Part shown: positions 47,098 through 56,249 of the stretch, piece by piece
How positions within the stretch are numbered: position 1 is the stretch's first letter
Layout of the letters: the number at the start of each line of letters is the position of its first letter
Source of the DNA: Cyclobacterium amurskyense
GTDB taxonomy: Bacteria; Bacteroidota; Bacteroidia; Cytophagales; Cyclobacteriaceae
Direction of reading: 5' to 3'
DNA length: 64,000 nucleotides
NCBI RefSeq assembly: GCF_001050135.1
Contig: NZ_CP012040.1
Span: 3,011,001 to 3,075,000, forward strand
Notes under the pieces: generated by a model
Told to the model about the DNA's origin: nothing
What the model saw: the letters and a program-made list of their open reading frames with translations, nothing else
Databases searched by the model: none
Position numbers and translations under genes: made by a program

Positions 47098-47658
47098 ATG
47101 AGACACGGTAAGAAATTTAACCATTTGGGTAGAACCGCCTCACATAGAAAGGCCATGCTTTCGAATATGGCCAAGTCTCTTTTGGAACACAAGCGGATCA
47201 GCACCACCCTTGCCAAAGCCAAAGAGTTGAGGAAATATATCGAACCTTTGATTACAAAGGCCAAGGATGATACTACCCACAATAGAAGGATAACTTTTAG
47301 TTACCTTAGAAATAAAGAAGCTATTAAACTTCTTTTTGGAGAAGTAATAGAAAAAGTAGGAAGCCGTCCAGGTGGATATACAAGAATTATTAAAACTGGT
47401 TTTAGATTAGGTGATAACGCTGAAATGTGTATCATTGAATTGGTTGACTTCAATGAATTGATGTTGAAAGAAGAAAAACCAGTTAAAAAGGCAAGTAGAA
47501 GAAGTAGAAGAGGTTCTGGAAAGGCTTCTAGTGAAGAAAGTGCTACTTCTGCTGAAGTTGTTGAAGAAAATAATGAAAGTGCTGAAACAGAAAAAGCACC
47601 TGAAGCTTCTTCCGATGACAAGGCTGAAAATAAGGATGAAGATAAAAAAGCAGAATAA
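47098..47658 (+). CDS. rplQ: 50S ribosomal protein L17 with charged C-terminal tail
   Basis: It sits below the tunnel exit. The family core covers residues 1-125 (RHGKKFNHLGRTASHRKAML at the start, RRITFSYLRNKEAIKLLF near 62-80). A 60-residue tail then runs Arg/Ser-rich and later Glu/Lys/Ala-rich (for example ESATSAEVVEENNES). The total of 186 residues is longer than the 120-130 of most bacteria; tails like this are usual in Bacteroidota. Last gene of the superoperon; a terminator follows. Confidence 0.97.
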   Translation: MRHGKKFNHLGRTASHRKAMLSNMAKSLLEHKRISTTLAKAKELRKYIEPLITKAKDDTTHNRRITFSYLRNKEAIKLLFGEVIEKVGSRPGGYTRIIKTGFRLGDNAEMCIIELVDFNELMLKEEKPVKKASRRSRRGSGKASSEESATSAEVVEENNESAETEKAPEASSDDKAENKDEDKKAE

Positions 47659-47686
47659 TCGATGCTATATCTTCTTTAAAATTAAT

Positions 47687-47713
47687 AGGGATTGGGCTTT
47701 TTGTTCAGTCCCT
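47687..47713 (+). terminator. Terminator after rplQ
   Basis: An 8-bp stem with one G-T pair, AGGGATTG (47687-47694) with CAGTCCCT (47706-47713), then TTTTTTA. Confidence 0.75.
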
Positions 47714-47785
47714 TTTTTTATATCCTTTTCGCAGAAAGCTTTTTACAAATTAGAAAATTCTTAAATTTGCATAGCAAAATTTGAT

Positions 47786-48877
47786 ATGAAAAAGAAAAAA
47801 GCAATACTTCTTTTAGCTGATGGCACAGTATTTACCGGAAACCTTGTTGGAAGCCATGGTACCAACGGAGGCGAAATCTGTTTTAATACAGGGATGACAG
47901 GCTATCAGGAGATTTATACCGACCCCTCCTATACAGGGCAAATTATCGTAAATACTACGCCTCATATAGGTAATTATGGGGTAGTAGATGAAGAACAAGA
48001 ATCAGATTTCCCCTTGATTGCAGGCATTGTTGTAAATGATTTTTCTGATGTTTACAGTAGACTTGATGCAAAGTCTTCCCTGCAAGAATACCTTGAAGGG
48101 CATAACATCACCGGGATTTCCGATATTGATACGCGTAAATTGGTTAGACATATTAGGTCTAGTGGTGCAATGAATGCCATTATTAGCTCTGAATTTGAAG
48201 ACATCGAAAGTCTTAAAATTGAGTTGGAAAAAGTTCCTGACATGAATGGACTTGAATTGTCCTCTACCGTGTCTACCAAAAGCCCCTATTTCATAGGGAA
48301 TCCTGATGCGTCAATTAAAGTGGCTTGTGTGGATTATGGTATCAAAAGGAATATATTGAAATGCCTTACAGAGAGAGGTGTTTATTGCCAAGTTTTCCCA
48401 GCTAAGACCAGTCTTCAAGAAATGGAAAAGTGGAATCCCGATGCTTATTTCCTTTCCAACGGACCTGGTGATCCGGCGGTGATGAACTACGCAGTGGAAA
48501 CAACTAAGGAGATTCTCGACTTAGGTAAACCTCTTTTTGGTATTTGTTTGGGACATCAAATTTTAGCAAGAGCTTGCGGAGTTGGTACCTATAAAATGCA
48601 CCATGGACATAGGGGACTAAACCATCCGATTAAAAATATATTAACGGGTAGAAGTGAGATAACCTCTCAAAACCACGGTTTCGTTGTCAATAAGGAGGAT
48701 ATTGATAAAAATAGTGAGCTAGAAATCACCCATTATCACTTAAACGATGGGACTGTTGCCGGTATCAAACTTACCAATAAACCAGCGTTTTCTGTTCAGT
48801 ATCACCCTGAAAGTTCTCCAGGTCCTCACGATTCCAGGTATTTATTCGACCAATTTATTTCACAAATTCAGAAATAG
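47786..48877 (+). CDS. carA: Carbamoyl-phosphate synthase small subunit
   Basis: The glutamine-hydrolysing subunit that supplies ammonia for carbamoyl phosphate, used for arginine and pyrimidine synthesis. The 363 residues have the N-terminal domain (GSHGTNGGEICFNTGMTGYQEI near 23-44) and a class I glutaminase with the nucleophile Cys near 255 (FGICLGHQ) and the His-Glu pair in SVQYHPESS near 335. The large subunit gene carB is not in the window. A weak promoter TAAATTTG lies at 47762-47769. Confidence 0.98.
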   Translation: MKKKKAILLLADGTVFTGNLVGSHGTNGGEICFNTGMTGYQEIYTDPSYTGQIIVNTTPHIGNYGVVDEEQESDFPLIAGIVVNDFSDVYSRLDAKSSLQEYLEGHNITGISDIDTRKLVRHIRSSGAMNAIISSEFEDIESLKIELEKVPDMNGLELSSTVSTKSPYFIGNPDASIKVACVDYGIKRNILKCLTERGVYCQVFPAKTSLQEMEKWNPDAYFLSNGPGDPAVMNYAVETTKEILDLGKPLFGICLGHQILARACGVGTYKMHHGHRGLNHPIKNILTGRSEITSQNHGFVVNKEDIDKNSELEITHYHLNDGTVAGIKLTNKPAFSVQYHPESSPGPHDSRYLFDQFISQIQK

Positions 48878-48898
48878 TTCATTTAACTTAATATTGAT

Positions 48899-50176
48899 AT
48901 GACATTAATTCAATCGATTCACGCAAGACAAATATTAGATTCCCGTGGTAACCCTACGGTAGAAGTTGATGTTTTCACAGAAAACGGAGCCTTCGGAAGA
49001 GCTGCAGTTCCTAGTGGAGCATCCACAGGTGTTCACGAAGCTGTTGAACTTAGAGATGATGACAAAAATGTGTACATGGGAAAAGGAGTTTTAAAAGCCG
49101 TTTCTAATGTTAATGATGTGATCGCGCCTGAACTTATCGGTTTTGATATTTTTGAACAAAACCAGATAGATGAGATAATGATAAGCCTTGATGGCACCAA
49201 TAATAAATCTAAACTTGGAGCAAATGCTATTCTGGGTGTTTCTTTGGCAGTCGCTAAAGCAGCAGCAATGGAATCAGGACAGCCTCTTTATAGATACATT
49301 GGTGGAGTAAATGCCAATACGCTTCCTGTTCCAATGATGAACATCTTGAACGGTGGTTCTCATGCTGATAATGCTATTGACTTTCAGGAATTTATGGTGA
49401 TGCCAGCTGGTGCTGCTTCTTTCTCAGAATCACTTAGAATGGGTACTCAAATCTTCCACAACCTTAAATCTGTTCTTAAAGCCAAAGGCTTGAGCACTAA
49501 CGTTGGGGATGAAGGTGGGTTTGCTCCTAATTTACGATCCAATGTAGAAGCGGTGGAAATCGTTTTACAAGCTATCGAAAAAGCTGGTTTTAGACCTGGT
49601 GAAGATGTTTTTATCGCTATGGATGCTGCTTCTTCTGAGTTCTATGACGAAGAAAAAGGTTTGTACGTTTTCAAAAAATCCACTGGAGATGAGTTGACCT
49701 CTTCTCAAATGGCTGATTACTGGAAAGACTGGGTAAGCAAATACCCTATCAAATCCATTGAAGATGGTATGCAAGAAGATGATTGGGATGGTTGGAAACT
49801 AATGACTGAATATGTTGGAGACAAAATTCAGATCGTTGGTGATGACTTGTTCGTAACCAATGTTGAAAGATTGCAAAAAGGAATAGATGAGCAAATTGCC
49901 AATGCATTATTGGTTAAAGTAAACCAAATTGGTTCTTTGACAGAAACAATTAATGCTGTTGACCTTTGTCATAGAAACAAATACAAATCTGTGATGTCTC
50001 ACCGTTCTGGTGAAACTGAAGATTCTACAATTGCAGATCTTGCAGTAGCATTGAATACTGGTCAAATTAAAACCGGTTCTGCTTCTAGGTCTGATAGAAT
50101 GGCCAAGTACAATCAATTGTTAAGAATTGAGGAACAACTTGGAGAATCTGCCTATTTCCCAGGATTGAAATTCTAA
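48899..50176 (+). CDS. eno: Enolase
   Basis: It interconverts 2-phosphoglycerate and phosphoenolpyruvate in glycolysis. The 425 residues show the standard marks: ARQILDSRGNPTVEVDV (9-25), the acid residue in NVGDEGGFAP near 205, GDDLFVTN near 312, LLVKVNQIGSLTET near 337 and SHRSGETEDSTIADLAVA near 368. It is 21 bases after carA, with a terminator behind it. Confidence 0.99.
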   Translation: MTLIQSIHARQILDSRGNPTVEVDVFTENGAFGRAAVPSGASTGVHEAVELRDDDKNVYMGKGVLKAVSNVNDVIAPELIGFDIFEQNQIDEIMISLDGTNNKSKLGANAILGVSLAVAKAAAMESGQPLYRYIGGVNANTLPVPMMNILNGGSHADNAIDFQEFMVMPAGAASFSESLRMGTQIFHNLKSVLKAKGLSTNVGDEGGFAPNLRSNVEAVEIVLQAIEKAGFRPGEDVFIAMDAASSEFYDEEKGLYVFKKSTGDELTSSQMADYWKDWVSKYPIKSIEDGMQEDDWDGWKLMTEYVGDKIQIVGDDLFVTNVERLQKGIDEQIANALLVKVNQIGSLTETINAVDLCHRNKYKSVMSHRSGETEDSTIADLAVALNTGQIKTGSASRSDRMAKYNQLLRIEEQLGESAYFPGLKF

Positions 50177-50232
50177 TAATAGGTTCTTTTATTGAGTCAA
50201 AAGGATTCCAATACTTAATGGAGCCAATAACT

Positions 50233-50261
50233 AGCCTTTTCAGGATATTCCTGGAAAGGCT
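50233..50261 (+). terminator. Terminator after eno
   Basis: A 12-bp stem with one G-T pair, AGCCTTTTCAGG (50233-50244) with CCTGGAAAGGCT (50250-50261), loop ATATT, then TTTGTCTTTTT. Confidence 0.9.
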
Positions 50262-50557
50262 TTTGTCTTTTTAATCTTTTAGGATATTTCATCATAGTAG
50301 TGTTAGGTTTTAATTTATATAAGGGCTTAATTTCATGTAATTTCCCATTCTACTGAATTAATGGGACAGGCAAAAATCAGCTGTTTATTTATTAAGGTAA
50401 CCCTTCCTACCTCCAGGAAGCTGATATTTAGTTAATTCTTTTGACCAGTTCCTTTTTCTAAAACATAACCCTACGGGACCTTTTAGCGTTATTTCAAGAC
50501 ACCGGAAGAAGGGATTGTTTTTCTTTTAATATATTTGTAGAAACACTGGAGCAGATT
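50262..50557. other. Intergenic region before the ftsB-like gene
   Basis: About 300 bases with no gene. Two hairpins are visible: TCCCATT/AATGGGA (50343-50366) and CTTCCT/AGGAAG (50403-50420). TATATTTG at 50530-50537 is a fair -7 promoter element, but no TTTG is found at the right distance upstream. Transcript initiation there would give a short leader to 50558. Confidence 0.5.
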
Positions 50558-50845
50558 ATGGCTAAATATTTAAAGTACACCAAAAACTTCTACTTCGTTT
50601 TCACCGTTTTATTCATTGTGTGGATGATTTTTATTGATAGCAATGATATTATTAGTCATTTCAAACTTCGTTCAAAATTAAATGAACTTGAAAGGCAAAA
50701 AGAATTTTATCAAGAAAGGAAGGAAAAGATTAAGGTTGAGCGAGAGGAATTGTTAAGTAATTTTGAATTGCTTGAGAAATTCGCCCGAGAGCGGTATTTA
50801 ATGAAAAGAAAAACGGAAGATCTTTATGTTATTATTGAAGAATAA
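50558..50845 (+). CDS. FtsB/DivIC-like septum formation initiator
   Basis: A small cell-division protein of the FtsQ-FtsB-FtsL type complex. The 95 residues have one membrane helix (about 10-28) followed by a coiled coil (LRSKLNELERQKEFYQERKE, about 37-56), then the conserved ELLEKFARERYLMKRKTED-like end. It lies downstream of enolase, the same neighbourhood as ftsB in Escherichia coli. The last 20 bases overlap the next gene. Confidence 0.85.
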   Translation: MAKYLKYTKNFYFVFTVLFIVWMIFIDSNDIISHFKLRSKLNELERQKEFYQERKEKIKVEREELLSNFELLEKFARERYLMKRKTEDLYVIIEE

Positions 50846-51395
50846 ATCGGTAGGGCTGACATTATTATTTGTCGTTTTCATCTGTTTCCTAAGCAATGAA
50901 GTACAAGCGCAAAGATTTATTGATGAAGAAGACAATCCTCCATTAAAAGATCGCTTGTATTATGGAGGTAATTTTAGCTTGCAACTTGGTAATATCACTT
51001 ATATAGATGCATCCCCACTAGTAGGGGCAATGATTACAGAGAAATACTCCGCTGGAGTGGGAGCTACCTACCAATATTATAACAACAAATATTATGTTGA
51101 TGGGGCTTCTCATGTGTATGGAGCAAGGGTATTCAATAGATACAATGTGTTTAGGCAAATTTTTCTCCATGCTGAATACGAGGCTCTGAACCTAGAACTT
51201 CCTTATACTCTTCCTAATAATGACATCATCTTCACTAGGGAATGGGTGCCAAGCTTATTTGCAGGTGCAGGTTACTTTGTGCCCTTTGGAGATAGGGGTG
51301 GGATGAACTTTATGGCCTTATATAATTTCAGTTATGACAACAAAAGGACAAATTATAATGAACCATATGTTTTCCGTGTCGGTTTTGTATTCTAA
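50826..51395 (+). CDS. Small outer-membrane beta-barrel-like protein
   Basis: The 189 residues have an N-terminal signal peptide ending near NEVQAQ (residue 29). A series of amphipathic beta-type segments with many Tyr, Phe and Gly follows (YYGGNFSLQLGNITYID, YSAGVGATYQYYNNKYYVDG), and the protein ends in VGFVF, an outer-membrane barrel-type terminus. The function is not recognised. The ATG lies within the last codons of the ftsB-like gene, 20-base out-of-frame overlap. Confidence 0.7.
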   Translation: MLLLKNKSVGLTLLFVVFICFLSNEVQAQRFIDEEDNPPLKDRLYYGGNFSLQLGNITYIDASPLVGAMITEKYSAGVGATYQYYNNKYYVDGASHVYGARVFNRYNVFRQIFLHAEYEALNLELPYTLPNNDIIFTREWVPSLFAGAGYFVPFGDRGGMNFMALYNFSYDNKRTNYNEPYVFRVGFVF

Positions 51396-51410
51396 AGTAA
51401 TAGATTGAGT

Positions 51411-52247
51411 ATGGAAGTTTTCTTAAACCGATTACAAAAAGCCCATAATTTATGTCCAGGATGCCCTTCACCGAAAGTCATCAATCGTTTTTTCGTTGAT
51501 CTTTTGGGAATTTTATTTCCCGAACATTCAAGCGAGGCATTGAAAGATAAGGGAAGTTTGGAATTGAAATTTTCTGAATTAAAGTTACAGCTTCAAAAAA
51601 TTCTCACAATGAATGTAGCACTTCATAATGGGAATGGAGAAGATTTAGCGAACCAATTTTTTGAAAAACTGGAAGAAGAGGTGTACAACAAGCTTCATGA
51701 AGATCTTGATGCCATGTACAAAGGTGATCCAGCAGCCAAATCAAAAACTGAAGTTATTCGTTGTTATCCCGGGTTTTATGCTATTTCAGCATATCGTGTA
51801 GCTCATTTATTACATCGATTAGGTATCTCATTGATCCCAAGAATGATTACGGAATATGCACACAGTAAAACAGGTGTAGATATTCATCCCGGAGCCATGA
51901 TTGGTAGGTTCTTTTGCATTGATCATGCCACAGGGATTGTGATAGGGGAAACCACTTTGGTAGGAGATAGAGTGAAGATATACCAAGGCGTCACCTTAGG
52001 TGCTTTGAGTGTCAATAAGGAAGATGCCGATAAAAAGAGGCATCCTACAATAGAGGATGATGTAGTTCTCTATGCAGGGGCTACCATTTTGGGGGGAGAT
52101 ACAGTTATAGGCAAAGGAAGTGTGGTAGGTGGAAATGTCTGGTTGACCAAAAGTATTCCTGCTAAAAGCAAAATTTATTACCAAACTAAAATGTTGGATG
52201 GAGCTTCCAATCTAACAGATTTTTACGTGCTAAAAAGCGAAGCCTGA
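51411..52247 (+). CDS. epsC: Serine O-acetyltransferase, EpsC type
   Basis: It makes O-acetylserine from serine and acetyl-CoA, the first step of cysteine synthesis. The ATG at 51411 is chosen over a TTG two codons upstream. About 278 residues: an N-terminal helical part of around 140 residues, then left-handed hexapeptide repeats (SKTGVDIHPGAMIGRFFCIDHATGIVIGE split near 153-180, GVTLGALSV near 192). The partner cysteine synthase follows 11 bases later. Confidence 0.95.
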   Translation: MEVFLNRLQKAHNLCPGCPSPKVINRFFVDLLGILFPEHSSEALKDKGSLELKFSELKLQLQKILTMNVALHNGNGEDLANQFFEKLEEEVYNKLHEDLDAMYKGDPAAKSKTEVIRCYPGFYAISAYRVAHLLHRLGISLIPRMITEYAHSKTGVDIHPGAMIGRFFCIDHATGIVIGETTLVGDRVKIYQGVTLGALSVNKEDADKKRHPTIEDDVVLYAGATILGGDTVIGKGSVVGGNVWLTKSIPAKSKIYYQTKMLDGASNLTDFYVLKSEA

Positions 52248-52258
52248 TAATTACAATT

Positions 52259-53137
52259 ATGAAGTTATTTGAACTTATAGGTAATACCCCTTTAATTAAA
52301 CTTGAAAATATCCCTGTAAATCCCAATGTGGAAATCTATTGTAAGCTGGAAGGTCAAAACCCTGGTGGGTCTGTAAAGGATCGAGCTGCTTATCATATGA
52401 TTCAATCCGCTTTAGATAGAGGGGATTTCAAAAGAGGAGCGAAATTAGTAGAAGCCACCTCCGGCAACACTGGGATTGCTTTGGCTATGGTAGCGAATCT
52501 ATTGGGTGTTGAGATGACCTTGATAATGCCCGACAATGCTACTAGAGAGCGGGTCTTGTCTATGGAGGCTTACGGAGCAAAGGTGATCCTCACGCCCGCA
52601 GAAAAGTCCATAGAATACGCCAGGACTTTGGCTGAAGAAATGGTAGAAAGCCAAGGCTATTTTATGCTCAATCAATTTTCAAATCCAGACAATTACTGGG
52701 CTCATTATCGCTCTACAGGTCCAGAGATATTTGAGGATACACATGGTAGGGTAAGTCATTTCGTTTCCGCTATGGGGACAACTGGCACCATTATGGGCGT
52801 GTCCCGCTACCTCAAGGAGCAAAACCAAGACATTCAAATCGTAGGAACTCAGCCAACTGACGGATCAAGTATACCAGGAATTAGAAGGTGGTCACCTGAG
52901 TTTCTTCCGAAAATATTTGATAGGGAAAGAGTCGATCAGGTAATTGATGTAAGCCAAGAACAGGCTACCAATATGACCAGAAGGATGGCTAAAGAAGAGG
53001 GGATATTGGCTGGCATGAGTAGTGGTGGTGCTTTGCATGCTGCAGTAGAGCTTTCTAATTCTTTAGAAAGTGGAGTAATTGTATGTATTACCTGTGATAG
53101 GGGAGACCGGTACCTCAGTTCCGATTTGTTCGGTTAA
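52259..53137 (+). CDS. cysM: Cysteine synthase B
   Basis: A PLP enzyme that makes cysteine from O-acetylserine and sulfide or thiosulfate. The 292 residues hold the PLP lysine in NPGGSVKDRAAYHM (Lys40), the phosphate loop EATSGNTGIAL (66-76) and GTTGTIMGV near 175. The segment GIRRWSPEFLPKIF and the CDRGDRYLSSDLF end are typical of CysM rather than CysK. It is co-transcribed with the serine acetyltransferase gene and closed by a terminator. Confidence 0.96.
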   Translation: MKLFELIGNTPLIKLENIPVNPNVEIYCKLEGQNPGGSVKDRAAYHMIQSALDRGDFKRGAKLVEATSGNTGIALAMVANLLGVEMTLIMPDNATRERVLSMEAYGAKVILTPAEKSIEYARTLAEEMVESQGYFMLNQFSNPDNYWAHYRSTGPEIFEDTHGRVSHFVSAMGTTGTIMGVSRYLKEQNQDIQIVGTQPTDGSSIPGIRRWSPEFLPKIFDRERVDQVIDVSQEQATNMTRRMAKEEGILAGMSSGGALHAAVELSNSLESGVIVCITCDRGDRYLSSDLFG

Positions 53138-53181
53138 GAAAATGCTAGGCTACTTTTAGGATTAGCATCGAATGTTATTGA

Positions 53182-53209
53182 CCAATACCATACTGTTTTA
53201 AGGTATTGG
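53182..53209 (+). terminator. Terminator after cysM
   Basis: An 8-bp stem, CCAATACC (53182-53189) with GGTATTGG (53202-53209), followed by eight T. Confidence 0.88.
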
Positions 53210-53372
53210 TTTTTTTTGATAGCGGCTTAATCCAACCTGTACGCACAAATGTGCTAGTTTTTGGCTTACCTTTTATTCATAAAATTAAGCTCAATAGCAC
53301 ATACCAATAAATTCTTTCTATACTGAAGTAAAATCATTTGATGAAAAGTTAATTTCGGCTTATCTTTTACCC

Positions 53373-54590
53373 ATGGAAGATTTTCTTAAGATAAAGAAGG
53401 CTTGTGAACAAAATACAGCCTTAAGTGTAGCCATTTTGGACAGGTTTCTCTTGTCCTATGCTGCCGAAAAAGATAAATTAGGTAAGGAGGCAGATCAAAG
53501 GTTAAATGTTTATAAACACATAACTGAGAAATTTGGCCGACAATGGTTTGATATGCTCAAATCCCAATACATTATCCATAGGTTAATGAAAAAAGGTGGG
53601 CTAATAACCAAATACCTGAAGCACGCAGCCATTAACAACCTTGAAGAAAACAAGCGGGATTGGATGGCTTTCCAGTCAGAAAACCCATGGAGATTTAGCT
53701 TTTCAGAAGTAAAGAGCCAGCCTGAAAAAGATTTTTATCAAATGGAAGATGTTTTTTCGGGTGATAATTACCTATTGTATTCTCCATCCATAAAAGATAT
53801 TGTAAGCAGGGATGGGGAGAAGGAACTTTGGTTTAATCTTATTGGATATAATGGGACTTGTTGGCAAACCTATGGACCTTTGTCAGGTTATGCGAGTTTT
53901 AGCCCTGACGATATTTTCTTTTTTGCTACCGAACTCAATAGTTCGATCGAAGATGAAGCTGGATTGATGGCGGATATTGACAAAAATCCGGTGCCGTACA
54001 TGATGCTGTTCGCTGGGTCTACACAGCCTTCGGTTGTGCATGAAGGGGAGCGCTTGGTAATGGTGATTTCTGAGCAAGATGGGACCATTGCCAAAGTTCA
54101 GGAAATGGAGAGAGATTTTAACGTAAGCTATACAGGAGGTGTTTATAGGCTTGGCTTAAAAGATTGGGAAGTTTCACCGCATTTCTCAGTAGCCTACTAC
54201 AATGAAAAAAGTCAAACCGTACAAGCCACAGCATTAACAGAGAAAGGTTTTGAGTCCTTAATAGCTGCCTTGGATAAATATGATGTTAAAATAGAAAAAA
54301 ATGCAGATATTTATTTAGGTCCTTCCATGCACAACACTGCTGCAGAAATATTAAAGCGGGAGATTGAACTTATGCCTCTTGAACTGCTATTTGAACAAGA
54401 GAATGAGGAGGAAATGGATGAGCAACTGCAGAAACTAAACGAGTTGGCTGGACTGGCAATAGCCGATGTGACAGCTGAGAAAGAACCAGACCTAGAGGCA
54501 TTGGCAGCTCAAGTTGGTATTGATCTTGAGAGTAACCGGCATGTCATTGAGAAAATAATTACTGATTTGAAAGATAAAGTAAGTAGATAA
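53373..54590 (+). CDS. Conserved-type cytoplasmic protein of unknown function
   Basis: 405 residues without signal peptide or membrane segment. I do not recognise the family. The N-terminal third is helical and basic. The middle has a Trp/Tyr-rich stretch (FNLIGYNGTCWQTYGPLSGYASFSPDDI near 150-178, split here by eye) followed by a beta-rich part. The C-terminus is acidic and helical (FEQENEEEMDEQLQKLNEL near 335-355). It sits alone between two terminators, so it is monocistronic. Codon use resembles that of the neighbours. It is a good candidate for profile searches. Confidence 0.75.
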   Translation: MEDFLKIKKACEQNTALSVAILDRFLLSYAAEKDKLGKEADQRLNVYKHITEKFGRQWFDMLKSQYIIHRLMKKGGLITKYLKHAAINNLEENKRDWMAFQSENPWRFSFSEVKSQPEKDFYQMEDVFSGDNYLLYSPSIKDIVSRDGEKELWFNLIGYNGTCWQTYGPLSGYASFSPDDIFFFATELNSSIEDEAGLMADIDKNPVPYMMLFAGSTQPSVVHEGERLVMVISEQDGTIAKVQEMERDFNVSYTGGVYRLGLKDWEVSPHFSVAYYNEKSQTVQATALTEKGFESLIAALDKYDVKIEKNADIYLGPSMHNTAAEILKREIELMPLELLFEQENEEEMDEQLQKLNELAGLAIADVTAEKEPDLEALAAQVGIDLESNRHVIEKIITDLKDKVSR

Positions 54591-54620
54591 GAGATTTTTT
54601 TAATTTCGCTAATCATTGGA

Positions 54621-54654
54621 AAGGTCTGAGACATACTTTATTGTTTCAGGCCTT
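54621..54654 (+). terminator. Terminator after the 405-residue gene
   Basis: A 12-base near-perfect stem with two G-T pairs, AAGGTCTGAGAC (54621-54632) with GTTTCAGGCCTT (54643-54654), then TTTTAC. Confidence 0.8.
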
Positions 54655-54805
54655 TTTTACCTAGGAATAAGAAGGTAGATTTTGATCTATTTCTTGTTTG
54701 CAATTGAACCATTTTGTTCCAGCACTTTATACCAGAAGAGAGCCAGCTCAATTCCTATCTTAACCTATTCGTTAAGGTGCATCAGGTCCAATAATGGCAT
54801 ACTTA

Positions 54806-54863
54806 TGGCTGATTTTAAAGCGATTTCAGCACGTAATAGAATGTCTATTGCTTATTTCGGGTT
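54806..54863 (+). repeat. 58-bp interspersed repeat, copy B
   Basis: 56 of 58 bases agree with copy A at 9073-9130; the differences are at 54813 and 54852. It lies in a 405-base gap (54655-55059) between the unknown gene and the TIM-barrel gene that otherwise shows no feature. Confidence 0.8.
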
Positions 54864-55059
54864 AAAGGGTTGGGTTATAGGTTAAGATGCCCTAGCTTTT
54901 TAGAATGATAATCTTCAATGGTAGAGGTACAGGTATTTTACTTTCAGAAAAGACAGTTTCCACTAATAATTTGGTGGACAATTTGAGTTTTTGGCTGAAA
55001 AAGAATAATTTTTAGTCAGTCAATTCTTATATTACAGTTTAAACCTAAATTACCATTCG

Positions 55060-56091
55060 ATGAATAATAGAAGAGAATTTTTAATAAAATCCGTATTGGG
55101 TACTGCAGGCCTTGCTTTGGGCACAACTTCACTTGTAAATGGAGCGCCAGCAATTATCAAAAGCTATAATAAGCCGAATTCGAAAATAAACGGCGTTCAA
55201 ATAGGGTGTATAACCTATTCCTTCAGATCTCTGGCAGATCAAAGTGCAGAGGCTACGCTTAAATATGTTACCGAGAGTGGAATTAGCGCTATAGAACTTA
55301 TGGGAGGACCGGCTGAATCCTTTGCGGGTATCCCTGAATCTAGTATGAACAGAGGTAGGTATAACGAATTGGGTCGCAAGAAAAGAAATGGGGGGAAACT
55401 AAGTTCCGATGAAGAAAAAGAATTAGGTGAACTGCAAAAAGAAGCAAGCGCCTATGCTGCCACAGTTGCAAACTGGAGGGCAAAAACTGATTTCAAAAAA
55501 TTCGAGAAGTTTAGAAAAATGTACAAGGATGCGGGTGTAAGTATCTATGCTTTCAAACCCAGTACCTTTGGAAGGGATAATACTGATGCTGAGATCGCTT
55601 ATGGTATGAAGGCGGCAAGAGCCTTGGGTGCTTCTCATGTTACCTTAGAGCATCCCGCAGATGATGCTCGTACCTTAAAATTGGGTAAGATGGGGGAAAA
55701 GAACAAAATGTCAGTGGGGTACCACGGTCACACACAGCAAACCTTTGACTTCTGGGACACAGCTTTGGCCCAAAGTCCAAGAAATGCAATGAATTTAGAT
55801 GCTGGGCATTATATTGCTGCTGGTTTTACTGATATTATAAGCCTTATTGAAAAGCAACACAAGCGTATTTTGAGTATGCATACCAAAGATCGACAAACAC
55901 TTGCCAATGGTCAAAATAACCTTCCTTGGGGAGAAGGGGATACACCGATTGTCGAATTGTTAAGTGAAATCCAAAGTAAAAAATACAAGTTCCCAGCTAC
56001 TATTGAACTTGAATATAAAATACCTGAAGGATCTGACGCCGTCAAAGAGGTTCAGAAATGCCTTGAATATTGCCGAAGGTCACTGGCCTAA
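55060..56091 (+). CDS. Sugar phosphate isomerase/epimerase-like TIM-barrel protein
   Basis: 343 residues of the xylose-isomerase-like TIM-barrel family, probably exported. The N-terminus has a twin-arginine-like start (NNRREFLIKSVLG) and a hydrophobic run to ALGTTSLVNGAP, which suggests Tat export to the periplasm. Barrel marks are IGCITYSFRSL (45-55), ISAIELMGG near 78, GYHGHTQQTFDFWD near 225 and MNLDAGHYIAAGF near 246, the metal-site type His, Asp and Glu positions. Substrate unknown. It is monocistronic. Confidence 0.85.
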   Translation: MNNRREFLIKSVLGTAGLALGTTSLVNGAPAIIKSYNKPNSKINGVQIGCITYSFRSLADQSAEATLKYVTESGISAIELMGGPAESFAGIPESSMNRGRYNELGRKKRNGGKLSSDEEKELGELQKEASAYAATVANWRAKTDFKKFEKFRKMYKDAGVSIYAFKPSTFGRDNTDAEIAYGMKAARALGASHVTLEHPADDARTLKLGKMGEKNKMSVGYHGHTQQTFDFWDTALAQSPRNAMNLDAGHYIAAGFTDIISLIEKQHKRILSMHTKDRQTLANGQNNLPWGEGDTPIVELLSEIQSKKYKFPATIELEYKIPEGSDAVKEVQKCLEYCRRSLA

Positions 56092-56249
56092 TTTAAGATA
56101 AGAAAGGTCTCTTGTTTAAAATAAGTTGTGAAAGGCTTTATGGTGAACCCTCCTTTTTGGAGTACTTGTAGTGAAACTTATAGATTCAGTGGAGAAGTAG
56201 ATTTTCTCCACTGAATCAAAATAGCTTTAAAATTTAAATTTTGTCAATC

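Noticed and set aside
54682..54885. 67-codon plus-strand frame containing repeat copy B
   Set aside because: Only the repeat part is shared with copy A; the remainder has no similarity and no start support, so it is treated as a repeat rather than a gene.
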